The notes: a model not told the origin generated them from the sequence alone. Shown: positions 1 through 7,449, counted from the first letter of the stretch. The stretch: 12,984 nucleotides of DNA from DASQVO01 sp035640715 (GCA_035640715.1 DASQVO010000492.1:1-12984), one strand, 5' to 3'. Translations and numbers: made by a program.

Positions 1-104
1 AGCCACTCGCTGATCGAGCGCGCCACGAACGCGCCGCCCGGCACGGCCAGCGAGCCGCCCTCGCAGAAGTCATTCTGGACATCCGCGATGATCAGTGCGC
101 GCAC
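1..104 (-). CDS. pncA: Nicotinamidase PncA, N-terminal part (runs off the window)
   Basis: Only about 34 N-terminal residues are visible. They read MRALIIADVQNDFCEGGSLA followed by VPGG, the classic start of nicotinamidases of the isochorismatase-like hydrolase fold. The Asp in the IADVQNDF segment is the catalytic aspartate of the family. The enzyme deaminates nicotinamide to nicotinate in the cytoplasm, the substrate of the pncB product encoded just upstream on the same strand. The start is taken as the GTG at 104-102, about 80 nt after the pncB stop, because homologues begin with this hydrophobic strand. No strong Shine-Dalgarno sequence is seen. The pncB-pncA order makes a compact NAD salvage unit. 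The family call is firm even on this fragment; the rest of the gene and the metal-binding residues lie outside the window. Confidence 0.9.
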   Translation of the reverse strand, partial: MRALIIADVQNDFCEGGSLAVPGGAFVARSISEW

Positions 105-184
105 CAGCCCACGGTACCGTGCTGGGGCGCTCGTCGCCGACCTCGGTTTGGGTGCCCGCGGCCCGAATACTGCACCCGATGTGA

Positions 185-1516
185 TCAGCCGCCGTCCCGC
201 TCGAAGACGGTGGGGATGGCCGGATCGCCGCGGGACAATTGGAGCGCCTGCGGCGGGAGCTCAGCGAGCACCTCCCGGTGTCGCTCGCGTGCGGCATCCA
301 GGGGCTCCCTGCCGACGACCATCCCATCGCGCACCAGCGGCGTTAGCAGCAGGCGGTCGCGGGGCCCCGGGTCGGGCGTGGCGGAGTGGATCTCCTCGGC
401 GAGGGCGATCCCGCGGTCATCGCGATGACGCAGTGCCCATTTCCTGCCGCCGCGCCCGGGCTTACCGACCGAGCGCTTCGCCACTGGCCAGAGCGGCCCG
501 CGGCCACTGGGGCCGTCGGATCGTGCGACCAGCTTGTACACCAGAGCGGCCGTGGGCGCCCCCGAGCCTGTCACCAGTGCGGTCCCGACGCCGTAGCCGT
601 CGACCGGGGCGGTGGCCAGCGCCGCGATCGAGTATTCGTCAAGGTCACCGGTGAGCAGGATCTTCGTATGGGTAGCGCCGAGATCGTCAAGCAGCGTGCG
701 AACCTGCCGGGCGACGGTCGGCAGGTCACCGCTGTCGATACGTACCGCGCCCAGGTCCGGGCCCGCCAGCTCGACGCCGCAGCGCACCGCCCTGGAGACA
801 TCGAAGGTGTCCACCAGCAGGGTCGTTCCCTTGCCAAGCGCGTCGATCTGGGTGCGGAACGCGTGCCGCTCGCTGTCATGCACCAGGGTGAACGCGTGCG
901 CGCTGGTCCCGGCCGTCGGGATCCCGTAGTCACGGCGCGCCTGCAGGTTTGATGTCGAGGCGAAGCCGGCGATGTAGGCGGCGCGGGCGCTGGCGACGGC
1001 CGCCCCCTCGTGCGTGCGCCGCGAGCCCATCTCGATCAGCGGCCGGCCGCCGGCCGCGGTGACCATCCTGGACGCGGCGGCCGCGATGGCGCAATCGTGG
1101 TTGAGGATCGACAAGGTGATCGTCTCGAGCAGGACCGCCTCGGCGAAGGTTCCCTCGACCACTAGGATCGGAGAGCCCGGGAAGTAGCAGTCGCCTTCGG
1201 CGTAGCCCCAGATGTTCCCGCTGAAACGGTATGATTCGAGGTACCGGAGCGTCACGTCGTCGACGATGTCGGAAGCCCGGAGGAAGTCCAGATCAGCCGC
1301 ATCAAACCTGAACTGCTCAAGGGCGTCGAGCAGCCTCCCGGTACCGGCCACCACGCCGTACCGCCGGCCATGCGGCAGGTGCCGGGCGAACACCTCGAAT
1401 ATCGTGCGGCGCTCGGCCGCCCCGCTGTGCAATGCGCCCTGGAGCATGGTCAGTTCGTAATGGTCGGTGAGCAATGCGGTACTGAGGCCGGAGCCGGGCC
1501 CGCTGCGGGGCGGCAC
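185..1516 (-). CDS. pncB: Nicotinate phosphoribosyltransferase
   Basis: This enzyme converts nicotinate, PRPP and ATP to nicotinate mononucleotide, the committed step of the Preiss-Handler NAD salvage route. From the chosen GTG at 1516 the protein has 443 residues, close to my recollection of mycobacterial PncB1 (about 448). Visible motifs are LLTDHYELTM (about 15-24), the SRRTHE segment with the catalytic-site His (about 169), RIDSGDL (about 259-265) and the phosphate-binding VGTALVTGSGAP (about 310-321). The frame stays open up to a start at 1693, but the extra 59 residues are low-complexity Ala/Gly/Pro sequence, are absent from known homologues and would overlap clpS. The shorter start leaves a 164-bp divergent promoter region. 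No convincing Shine-Dalgarno is visible for it, so the start is uncertain while the function is not. A Gly/Pro/Arg-rich stretch near residues 335-355 may be a local loop insertion. Confidence 0.95.
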   Translation of the reverse strand: MPPRSGPGSGLSTALLTDHYELTMLQGALHSGAAERRTIFEVFARHLPHGRRYGVVAGTGRLLDALEQFRFDAADLDFLRASDIVDDVTLRYLESYRFSGNIWGYAEGDCYFPGSPILVVEGTFAEAVLLETITLSILNHDCAIAAAASRMVTAAGGRPLIEMGSRRTHEGAAVASARAAYIAGFASTSNLQARRDYGIPTAGTSAHAFTLVHDSERHAFRTQIDALGKGTTLLVDTFDVSRAVRCGVELAGPDLGAVRIDSGDLPTVARQVRTLLDDLGATHTKILLTGDLDEYSIAALATAPVDGYGVGTALVTGSGAPTAALVYKLVARSDGPSGRGPLWPVAKRSVGKPGRGGRKWALRHRDDRGIALAEEIHSATPDPGPRDRLLLTPLVRDGMVVGREPLDAARERHREVLAELPPQALQLSRGDPAIPTVFERDGG

Positions 1517-1680
1517 GGTGCCAGCCAGCGCGGTGCCGCCAGGTGCGATGCCGGCTGGTGCGGCACCAGATGGTGCATCGGCCACCTCACCGGGTACGGA
1601 ACGGCCGTCGGGAGGAAGAGACTCACTGTCCGCCGAATTTCTCACGAATGGAAGACTACGGACTCCGGAGGTGAGTACTA

Positions 1681-1971
1681 GTGAGCGCGGCACCTGCTGA
1701 GGTGGAGCTCCCGCAGTCCGGTGAGCACACCACGCCGGACAAGCCCTGGGTCACAATCGTCTGGAACGACCCGGTCAACCTCATGACCTACGTGACATAC
1801 GTGTTCCAGAAGGTGTTCGGCTACCCGAAGCCGAAGGCGGAGAAGCTCATGCTGGACGTGCACCACAAGGGCAAGGCGGTGGTCGCCGCTGGCGCCCGCG
1901 AGGCAATGGAGCACAATGTCGAGATCCTCCACGGCTACGGGCTGTGGGCGACGGTCTCCTCCGACTCATAG
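1681..1971 (+). CDS. clpS: ClpS, adaptor of the ClpCP/ClpAP protease
   Basis: This 96-residue adaptor delivers N-end-rule substrates (destabilising N-terminal residues) to the Clp unfoldase. The conserved core is clear: WNDPVNLMTYV with the Asn29-Asp30 pair, a helix with YVFQKVFGY, then MLDVHHKGKAVV with His61, matching the substrate-pocket residues of E. coli ClpS. The N-terminal 20 residues are a flexible, variable tail as usual. The GTG start is well supported by a GGAGGTGA Shine-Dalgarno at 1668-1675, about 5 nt upstream. The gene is divergent from pncB and is followed 24 nt later by the DUF2017 gene, an order common in actinobacteria, which suggests one transcript. Confidence 0.96.
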   Translation: MSAAPAEVELPQSGEHTTPDKPWVTIVWNDPVNLMTYVTYVFQKVFGYPKPKAEKLMLDVHHKGKAVVAAGAREAMEHNVEILHGYGLWATVSSDS

Positions 1972-1995
1972 CTTGATGATGGGGGCGCTTTCCTA

Positions 1996-2625
1996 ATGGA
2001 AGCTTTCCGCCCGGCGGGCGGCGGCGGCGCCAGCGCAAGTTTCGCCGCGCCGGAGGCAGCGCTGCTCCGCAGCCTGATCGACCAGGTCGTTGGCCTGCTC
2101 AGCGCCCCGGGAGCCGGCGAACCTTCCCCCGGCGGGCCAGACGGCGGCGGCCTTGATCTTGACGCCCTGCCCGGCGCCGGGGAGCACGACGATCCGGATG
2201 CCGGCGTTCCCGGGGCGGCGGAACTGGACGCGATGCTCGGGCTCGATGAGCCGGTCAGCCCGCCAGAGGACCCGGCGCTCGCCCGGCTGCTGCCTGACGC
2301 CTACCGGGACGATCCCGACGCGGCGGGAGAGTTCCGCAGGTACACCGAGCAGAGCCTGCGCTTGGCCAAGCAGGAGACCGCGCGGACCGTGCTGGAGACG
2401 CTGCCGGCCGAGGGCGGCCCGGTGAAGCTATCCGGAGACCAGGCGCAGTCGTGGCTGCGGGCGCTCAATGACGTGCGGCTCGCGCTGGGCGTCCGCCTCG
2501 GGGTCACCGAGGAGTTCGAGGACCAGTGGCAGGAACTGGACCCGCTCGACCCGCGTTCGGCCGCGTTCGAGGTGTACGCGTGGCTGGGCAGCGTCCAGGA
2601 GTCCCTCGTGCAGGCACTGGCGTAA
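1996..2625 (+). CDS. DUF2017 family protein
   Basis: This 209-residue acidic cytoplasmic protein corresponds in position and pattern to Rv1332, the DUF2017 protein that follows clpS in actinobacteria. The N-terminal part has FRPAGGG and an LLRSLIDQVVGLL helix, the middle is rich in Asp/Gly/Pro and probably disordered (about 37-75), and the C-terminal half is helical with RRYTEQSLRLAKQETA and LRALNDVRLALGVRLGV. No catalytic motif or membrane segment is seen. Its biochemical role is unknown. The constant pairing with clpS hints at a link with Clp proteolysis, which is an inference. A GGGGGC purine-rich tract at 1981-1986 may serve as a distant ribosome-binding site. Confidence 0.85.
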   Translation: MEAFRPAGGGGASASFAAPEAALLRSLIDQVVGLLSAPGAGEPSPGGPDGGGLDLDALPGAGEHDDPDAGVPGAAELDAMLGLDEPVSPPEDPALARLLPDAYRDDPDAAGEFRRYTEQSLRLAKQETARTVLETLPAEGGPVKLSGDQAQSWLRALNDVRLALGVRLGVTEEFEDQWQELDPLDPRSAAFEVYAWLGSVQESLVQALA

Positions 2626-2645
2626 CCGGGCGGGCCCGGCCCCGG

Positions 2646-2657
2646 TACGCTCGCGGT
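2646..2657 (+). promoter_or_regulatory. Candidate leaderless -10 box for mec
   Basis: TACGCT (2646-2651) fits the actinobacterial TANNNT -10 pattern and is separated by 6 nt from the ATG at 2658. No Shine-Dalgarno is present. This spacing would put the transcription start at the start codon. No good -35 is seen. Inferred from spacing alone. Confidence 0.4.
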
Positions 2658-3062
2658 ATGCTGACGATCCGCCGCGAGCTGTACGACAAGATCGTCGCGC
2701 ATGCCCGCGCCGACCATCCGGATGAGGCATGCGGCGTCATCGCCGGCCCGGCCGGCAGCGACCGCCCCGAGCGCTTCATCGCGATGATGAACGCCGAGCG
2801 GTCCCCCACGTTCTACCGGTTCGACTCGATGGAGCAGTTCCAGGTGTGGAAGGAGATGGATGAGCGGGACGAAGAGCCCGTCGTCATCTATCACTCGCAT
2901 ACCGCCACCGAGGCTTACCCGTCCCGCACGGACATCTCCTACGCGAGCGAGCCGGGCGCGCACTACGTCCTCGTGTCGACCCGTGACGCCGGCCAGGCCG
3001 AGTTCCGCTCCTTCCGGATCGCCGGCGATGTGGTGACCGAGGAGCCGGTGGAGATCACATAG
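2658..3062 (+). CDS. mec: Mec, JAMM metallopeptidase acting on CysO
   Basis: This 134-residue zinc peptidase of the M67 (JAMM/MPN+) family corresponds to Rv1334. The full catalytic set is present: Glu23 in PDEACGVIAG, then His79-Ser80-His81 and Ser89-Arg-Thr-Asp92 in the segment YHSHTATEAYPSRTD. In M. tuberculosis the homologue hydrolyses the CysO-cysteine adduct to free cysteine and regenerate the sulfur carrier. The neighbours cysO and cysM support the same job here. The closeness of a CysO with residues after its Gly-Gly raises the possibility that this peptidase also trims the carrier. The start lacks a Shine-Dalgarno but has a TANNNT box 6 nt upstream. A longer in-frame start is possible but would overlap the DUF2017 gene. 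Confidence 0.93.
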   Translation: MLTIRRELYDKIVAHARADHPDEACGVIAGPAGSDRPERFIAMMNAERSPTFYRFDSMEQFQVWKEMDERDEEPVVIYHSHTATEAYPSRTDISYASEPGAHYVLVSTRDAGQAEFRSFRIAGDVVTEEPVEIT

Positions 3063-3090
3063 CGGATTGACCCGCCCGGATCTGGTGAGT

Positions 3091-3116
3091 GGAATGATCC
3101 CGGCAGGAGCCGGGTT
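3091..3116 (+). promoter_or_regulatory. SigR/SigH-type thiol-stress promoter upstream of cysO-cysM
   Basis: GGAAT at 3091-3095 and GTT at 3114-3116 are separated by exactly 18 nt. This matches the consensus GGAAT-N18-GTT established for Streptomyces SigR and the related mycobacterial SigH. The element lies in the 169-nt gap before cysO, about 115 nt from its ATG, on the correct strand. Genes for low-molecular-weight thiol and cysteine supply belong to these oxidative-stress regulons, so the context agrees. The match was found by eye; short patterns do occur by chance. Confidence 0.65.
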
Positions 3117-3117
3117 T
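3099..3117 (+). terminator. Possible hairpin terminator between mec and cysO
   Basis: CCCGGC (3099-3104), loop AGGA and GCCGGG (3109-3114) form a perfect 6-bp stem followed by TTT. It could end the clpS-mec transcript. It lies inside the spacer of the GGAAT-N18-GTT element, so it may simply be part of that promoter. Confidence 0.35.
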
Positions 3118-3231
3118 GATCGCAAGGGAATGCCGGAAGGGCGGGCAACGGCGAGCCGCCCCATGCGGGCGCCGGGCCGGCGGCATCCACCACATTCGTT
3201 TGACCATAGAGCTGACCATGGAGCGTTGTTA

Positions 3232-3543
3232 ATGGCCATCGAGGTTCGTATTCCGACGATCTTGCGCACGTACACGGGCGGCGCCAAGCAGGTCGAGGGC
3301 GCTGGCTCCACGCTTGGCGAACTCATCGATGACCTGGAAGGCCGGCACAGCGGGCTGCGTGACCGGCTGGTCACCGACAGCGGCCTGCGCCGTTTCGTCA
3401 ACGTGTACCTGAACGACGAGGACGTTCGTTTCCTGGGCGGCCTGGAGACGCCGGTCAAGGACGGCGACACCGTGACCGTGCTCCCGGCCGTTGCTGGCGG
3501 CGCGGCTGTTGCTGGCGGCGCGGCCGCCGGCAGCGGCGCCTGA
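3232..3543 (+). CDS. cysO: CysO-type sulfur carrier (ubiquitin-like, MoaD/ThiS family) with C-terminal extension
   Basis: CysO carries sulfur as a C-terminal thiocarboxylate, which CysM attaches to phosphoserine-derived aminoacrylate; Mec then releases cysteine. The 103-residue protein starts with AIEVRIPTILR and contains FVNVYLNDEDVRFLGG and the end VLPAVAGG (83-90), closely matching mycobacterial CysO. In the known protein the chain stops at that Gly-Gly. Here it continues for 13 residues (AAVAGGAAAGSGA), including a second AVAGG (92-96). An adduct-forming carrier needs a free Gly-Gly end, so this form would need proteolysis, perhaps by Mec. The ATG at 3232 has a GGAG at 3220-3223, 8 nt away. 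An in-frame upstream extension to 3067 is open but is rejected because of the promoter and ribosome site. The next gene, cysM, begins 20 nt downstream. Confidence 0.92.
   Translation: MAIEVRIPTILRTYTGGAKQVEGAGSTLGELIDDLEGRHSGLRDRLVTDSGLRRFVNVYLNDEDVRFLGGLETPVKDGDTVTVLPAVAGGAAVAGGAAAGSGA
3490..3525 (+). repeat. 18-bp tandem duplication in the 3' end of cysO
   Basis: Two adjacent 18-nt units (3490-3507 and 3508-3525) begin GTTGCTGGCGGCGCGGC and differ only in the last base. They duplicate codons for VAGGAA, repeating the functional Gly-Gly region of CysO. Replication slippage is the simplest origin. Confidence 0.85.
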
Positions 3544-3563
3544 ACTGGCCACCGGAGCCTGGC

Positions 3564-4511
3564 ATGCGATACGACTCGCTGCTCGACTCGCTCGGCAACA
3601 CCCCGCTGGTGGGCCTGCCGAGGCTGTCCCCGGCACCTGAGGTGCGGCTGTGGGCCAAGCTCGAGGACAGGAACCCGACCGGCTCGGTGAAGGACCGCGC
3701 CGCGTTCTACATGGTCGAGCAGGCCGAAAAGGACGGGCTGCTCGTGCCGGGATCGACGATCCTGGAGCCGACGTCCGGCAATACCGGCATCTCGCTGGCC
3801 ATGGTGGCGAAGCTGCGCGGTTACCGGCTGACTGTCGTGATGCCCGAGAACACCTCGGCCGAGCGCCGCCAGCTGCTGGAGATGTACGGCGCGCAGATCA
3901 TCTACTCGCCGGCGGCTGGCGGCTCGAATGAGGCGGTGCGGGTGGCGAAGAGGCTCGCCGCCGAGAACCCGGGCTGGGTCATGCTGTACCAGTACGGCAA
4001 TGAGGGCAACGCCCGCGCCCATTACGAGACCACGGGCCCGGAGCTGCTTGCCGATCTTCCCGAGATCACGCACTTCGTGGCCGGGCTTGGCACGACCGGA
4101 ACGCTCATGGGCGTGGGCCGGTTCCTGCGCGAGCAGGTCCCGGGGGTGCAGATCATCGCCGCGGAGCCCCGGTACGGCGAGCTGGTCTACGGCCTGCGGA
4201 ACATCGATGAGGGTTTCGTCCCCGAGCTGTATGACGAGTCCGTGCTGAGCACGCGATTCTCCGTCTCCTCCTCCGACGCGCTGCGGGCCACGCGACGGCT
4301 CCTCGAAGCCGAAGGCATCTTCGCGGGCATCTCGGCCGGCTGCGCGCTGCACGCCGCCATGGCGATGGGGGCTAAGGCGGCCGGGGCGGGGGAGCGGGCC
4401 GACATCGCATTCATCGTCGCCGACGGCGGCTGGAAATACCTGTCGACCGGTGCCTACAGCGGCACGCTGGAGGAGGCCGAGGCGAGGCTCGAAGGCCAGC
4501 TCTGGGCCTGA
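3564..4511 (+). CDS. cysM: CysM, CysO-dependent (O-phosphoserine) cysteine synthase
   Basis: This 315-residue PLP enzyme is of the cysteine synthase family, equivalent to Rv1336. Lys43 in NPTGSVKDR is the Schiff-base lysine, PTSGNTG (69-75) is the substrate loop, and GLGTTGTLMG (174-183) binds the PLP phosphate. YGLRNIDEGFVPELYD contains Arg212, the counterpart of the arginine that selects O-phosphoserine over O-acetylserine in M. tuberculosis CysM. The tail ends EGQLWA, like the mycobacterial enzyme whose C-terminus folds over the active site. Product transfer goes through thiocarboxylated CysO encoded just upstream, and Mec frees the cysteine. The start is set by GGAG at 3554-3557, 6 nt before the ATG. 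This sulfide-independent route is linked to oxidative stress, which agrees with the SigR-like promoter upstream. Confidence 0.96.
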   Translation: MRYDSLLDSLGNTPLVGLPRLSPAPEVRLWAKLEDRNPTGSVKDRAAFYMVEQAEKDGLLVPGSTILEPTSGNTGISLAMVAKLRGYRLTVVMPENTSAERRQLLEMYGAQIIYSPAAGGSNEAVRVAKRLAAENPGWVMLYQYGNEGNARAHYETTGPELLADLPEITHFVAGLGTTGTLMGVGRFLREQVPGVQIIAAEPRYGELVYGLRNIDEGFVPELYDESVLSTRFSVSSSDALRATRRLLEAEGIFAGISAGCALHAAMAMGAKAAGAGERADIAFIVADGGWKYLSTGAYSGTLEEAEARLEGQLWA

Positions 4512-4537
4512 GCCGTGCAGCTGCCCGTCCCGGCTCA
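4509..4537 (+). terminator. Hairpin at the cysM stop codon
   Basis: TGAGCCG (4509-4515, starting with the stop codon) pairs perfectly with CGGCTCA (4531-4537) around a 15-nt loop. There is no T-tract. A second self-complementary stretch, CCGGCGCGCCGG, follows at 4550-4561. It could attenuate read-through from cysM. Confidence 0.35.
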
Positions 4538-4568
4538 GCCCTCAGGCTTCCGGCGCGCCGGGGGCCCC

Positions 4569-4582
4569 TATCCTGATGTGCT
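4569..4582 (+). promoter_or_regulatory. Candidate leaderless -10 box for the phosphodiesterase gene
   Basis: TATCCT (4569-4574) is a good actinobacterial -10 hexamer, 8 nt before the GTG at 4583. No Shine-Dalgarno is seen. The spacing suggests transcription starting at or next to the start codon. Confidence 0.45.
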
Positions 4583-5353
4583 GTGCGGCTGACAATCATC
4601 GGATGCTCGGGCAGCTTCCCGGGCCCCGAGAGCCCCGCGTCCTGTTACCTGCTGGAGGCGGAAGGCTTCCGGATGCTGCTCGACCTCGGCAATGGCGCGC
4701 TCGGGGTGATGCAGCGCTACGCCGGGCTGTTCGATATCGACGCCATTTGCCTGAGCCACCTGCACGCCGACCACTGCCTGGACCTGTGCTCCTACTGGGT
4801 GGCACGGACGTTCGCCCCGGACGGCCCGAAGCCGCCGGTGCCCGTCTACGGGCCGCCCGGCACCGCCGAACGTATGGCGCAGGCCTACGGCCTGGATCCC
4901 GACCCCGGCATGACCGAGGCGTTCAGCTTCACGGCGCTGGCCCCCGGCAGCCGGCGCATCGGGCCGTTCCTCATCACCACCGACCATGTGAGCCACCCGG
5001 TGGAGACGTTCGGCTTCCGGGTGGAGCACGGCGGCCGGGTGATCGCCTACTCGGCGGACACCGGCTCCTGCGACGCACTGGTGACGCTCGCCCACCAGGC
5101 CGACCTGCTGCTGTGCGAGGCGTCGTTCCTTGACGGCCCGGACCTGCCCGAAGGGCTGCACCTGTCGGGCCGCCAGGCCGGAGAGCACGCCGAGCGGGCC
5201 GGGGTGGGGCATCTTGTGCTGACCCACCTGGTGCCGTGGAACGACAAACGGCGGTCCTTCGACGAGGCGCGCGCCACCTTCAGCGGGAAGGTTTCGCTCG
5301 CCGCCCCGGGCCAGACGTTCGACCTCGGCCCCTGCGGCCCGCTGCCCCTGTGA
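4583..5353 (+). CDS. MBL-fold metallohydrolase, Rv1339-type cyclic nucleotide phosphodiesterase
   Basis: This 256-residue metallo-beta-lactamase-fold protein has the metal motif His59-x-His61-x-Asp63-His64 in LSHLHADHCLDL. Later metal ligands are likely the His in TTDHVSH, the Asp in YSADTG and the His in VLTHLVPW, and an N-terminal IIGCSGSFPGP strand-loop is present. Position before rph and this motif pattern match Rv1339, reported as an atypical class II cAMP phosphodiesterase. Other relatives in the broad family are tRNase Z-like, so the substrate is an inference from synteny. In M. tuberculosis a rhomboid gene and murI sit between cysM and this gene; both are missing here. The GTG start has a TANNNT box 8 nt upstream and no ribosome-binding site. 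Confidence 0.85.
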   Translation: MRLTIIGCSGSFPGPESPASCYLLEAEGFRMLLDLGNGALGVMQRYAGLFDIDAICLSHLHADHCLDLCSYWVARTFAPDGPKPPVPVYGPPGTAERMAQAYGLDPDPGMTEAFSFTALAPGSRRIGPFLITTDHVSHPVETFGFRVEHGGRVIAYSADTGSCDALVTLAHQADLLLCEASFLDGPDLPEGLHLSGRQAGEHAERAGVGHLVLTHLVPWNDKRRSFDEARATFSGKVSLAAPGQTFDLGPCGPLPL

Positions 5354-5373
5354 GGCCATCAGTAATCCACCGA

Positions 5374-5386
5374 TAGTCTGGCTCGC
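5374..5386 (+). promoter_or_regulatory. Candidate leaderless -10 box for rph
   Basis: TAGTCT (5374-5379) followed by 7 nt and then the ATG at 5387. There is no Shine-Dalgarno. The spacing is that of leaderless actinobacterial mRNAs. The -35 region is not recognisable. Confidence 0.42.
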
Positions 5387-6112
<726 letters not shown>

Positions 6113-6143
6113 CCGAACGGTACCTGGTGGCCCCGGGGACGGC

Positions 6144-6740
6144 ATGCTGGTCCTGGCCACGCGGAACCCGCACAAGGTCGTCGAGCTGCGGCGGATTCTG
6201 GCCGGCGCGGGCGTGACGGTGAGCCTGACTGGGCTGGACGAGTTCCCCGGTGCGCCGGACGTGGCAGAGACCGGGCTCACGTTCGGCGAGAACGCGCTGC
6301 TGAAGGCCCGGGCCATCGCGGCCTTCACCGGCCTGCCCTCCGTCGCCGACGATTCCGGCTTGTGCGTGGACGCACTGAACGGCATGCCTGGCGTCTTCTC
6401 CGCGCGCTGGTCCGGCCGGCACGGCGATGACCAGGCCAACCTTGACCTGGTGCTCGCCCAGATGTCGGACGTGGACGATCCCCGGCGCGGCGCGCGGTTT
6501 GTGTGCGCGGCGGCGCTGGTGCTGCCGGATGGGCGTGAGCAGGTCGTGGAGGGGCGCCTGGAGGGGCGGCTGGCGACCAGCCCGCGCGGGACCGGCGGCT
6601 TCGGCTACGACCCGATCTTCGTCCCGGACGGCTCCGAGCTGACCACGGCCGAGATGACGCCGGAAGCCAAGGACGCGATCAGCCACCGGGGCCGCGCGTT
6701 CCGCGCGCTCGCCCCAGTCATCGCCCGGGAACTGTGCTAG
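6144..6740 (+). CDS. rdgB: RdgB/HAM1 family XTP/dITP pyrophosphatase
   Basis: This enzyme hydrolyses non-canonical purine nucleoside triphosphates (ITP, dITP, XTP) to monophosphates and keeps them out of DNA and RNA. The 198-residue protein shows TRNPHK (6-11), GENALLKARA (48-57), the catalytic-site ADDSGLCVDAL (68-78), GTGGFGYDPIF (149-159) and SHRGRA (180-185). The ATG at 6144 gives the standard length and has a GGGGAC purine tract 3 nt before it (6135-6140). An ATG at 6087 would add 19 residues and overlap rph by 26 nt; this remains possible through translational coupling, but the added sequence (Pro/Gly-rich) is not family-like. It is probably co-transcribed with rph. Confidence 0.95.
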   Translation: MLVLATRNPHKVVELRRILAGAGVTVSLTGLDEFPGAPDVAETGLTFGENALLKARAIAAFTGLPSVADDSGLCVDALNGMPGVFSARWSGRHGDDQANLDLVLAQMSDVDDPRRGARFVCAAALVLPDGREQVVEGRLEGRLATSPRGTGGFGYDPIFVPDGSELTTAEMTPEAKDAISHRGRAFRALAPVIARELC

Positions 6741-6741
6741 C

Positions 6742-6761
6742 CCGGGGGGACGACCCCCCGG
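6742..6761 (+). terminator. Strong hairpin after rdgB
   Basis: CCGGGGGG (6742-6749), loop ACGA, CCCCCCGG (6754-6761) form a perfect 8-bp GC stem that starts one nucleotide after the rdgB stop. There is no T-tract, as is usual for actinobacterial terminators. It likely closes the rph-rdgB transcript. Confidence 0.7.
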
Positions 6762-6810
6762 AACCCCCCGTCAGCTTTCCCGGGCTGGGGTCCGGTACAC
6801 CGGCCGCTCG

Positions 6811-6828
6811 CCGGGCCTGAAGGCCCGG
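6811..6828 (+). terminator. Second hairpin in the rdgB-bcp gap
   Basis: CCGGGCC (6811-6817), loop TGAA, GGCCCGG (6822-6828): a perfect 7-bp stem with a stable tetraloop. It may back up the first terminator, or terminate minus-strand transcription. Nothing else clear is seen in the 193-nt gap 6741-6933. Confidence 0.45.
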
Positions 6829-6933
6829 GCTCGCTGGGCCGGTAACGATCGCCTGTCCGTAGCCTGCGCCGGTGCTCGCCGGGACGATACCGTGTAGGCA
6901 GATGGCCGCCGATGAGATCCCTAAGGAGCACCA

Positions 6934-7407
6934 GTGACCGAGCAGCGGCTGGCGCCGGGCGACGTGGCGCCAGACTTCACCCTGCCGGATGCCGACGGCA
7001 ACCCGGTGAGCCTGTCGTCGTTTCGCGGACAGCAGGTGATTGTCTACTTCTATCCGGCGGCCATGACCCCGGGCTGTACCAAGGAAGCGTGCGACTTCCG
7101 CGACAACCTGGCCGACCTGGCGAAGGCGGACACGGCCGTGCTCGGTATCTCGCCGGATGCGCCGGCGAAGCTGGCCCGCTTCCGTGAAAAGGAGGGCCTG
7201 ACGTTTCCGCTGCTGGCCGATCCCGATCACAAGGCCCTCGAGGCCTACGGTGCCTACGGCGAGAAAACGCTCTATGGCAGGAAGACGACCGGCGTCATCA
7301 GGTCGACGTTCGTGATCGATCCCGATGGCAAGGTGGCGCAGGCGTATTACGGGGTCAAGGCGACCGGTCACGTCGCGCGCCTCATGAAGGACCTGAGTGT
7401 GGGATAA
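6934..7407 (+). CDS. bcp: Thioredoxin-dependent thiol peroxidase (Bcp/PrxQ)
   Basis: This 157-residue peroxiredoxin of the AhpC/TSA superfamily, PrxQ subgroup, reduces hydrogen peroxide and organic hydroperoxides with thioredoxin. Key features are APDFTLPDADG near the N-terminus, then the YFYPAAMTPGCTKEACDFRD region with peroxidatic Cys48 and the nearby Cys53 (atypical two-Cys arrangement), and TFVIDPDGKV in the C-terminal half. Length is normal. The GTG start at 6934 has a clear AAGGAG (6923-6928) 5 nt upstream. It forms its own unit after the strong terminator behind rdgB and is the last conserved gene before the tRNA. Confidence 0.96.
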   Translation: MTEQRLAPGDVAPDFTLPDADGNPVSLSSFRGQQVIVYFYPAAMTPGCTKEACDFRDNLADLAKADTAVLGISPDAPAKLARFREKEGLTFPLLADPDHKALEAYGAYGEKTLYGRKTTGVIRSTFVIDPDGKVAQAYYGVKATGHVARLMKDLSVG

Positions 7408-7449
7408 GGGTCCGCGCAGATAATGAGCGAGAGCCGGAATGGCCATGGA

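Noticed and set aside
1517..1693. N-terminal extension of pncB to the start at 1693
   Set aside because: The added 59 residues are Ala/Gly/Pro low-complexity, not found in known homologues, and would overlap the clpS start and its ribosome site.
3067..3231. Upstream extension of the cysO frame
   Set aside because: The frame is open but crosses the promoter element; homology starts at 3232, where a GGAG ribosome site is present.
2301..4352. Very long open frame on the minus strand (683 codons)
   Set aside because: It lies opposite DUF2017, mec, cysO and cysM, is rich in Arg/His/Pro/Ala, and has no family pattern. It is a high-GC antisense shadow.
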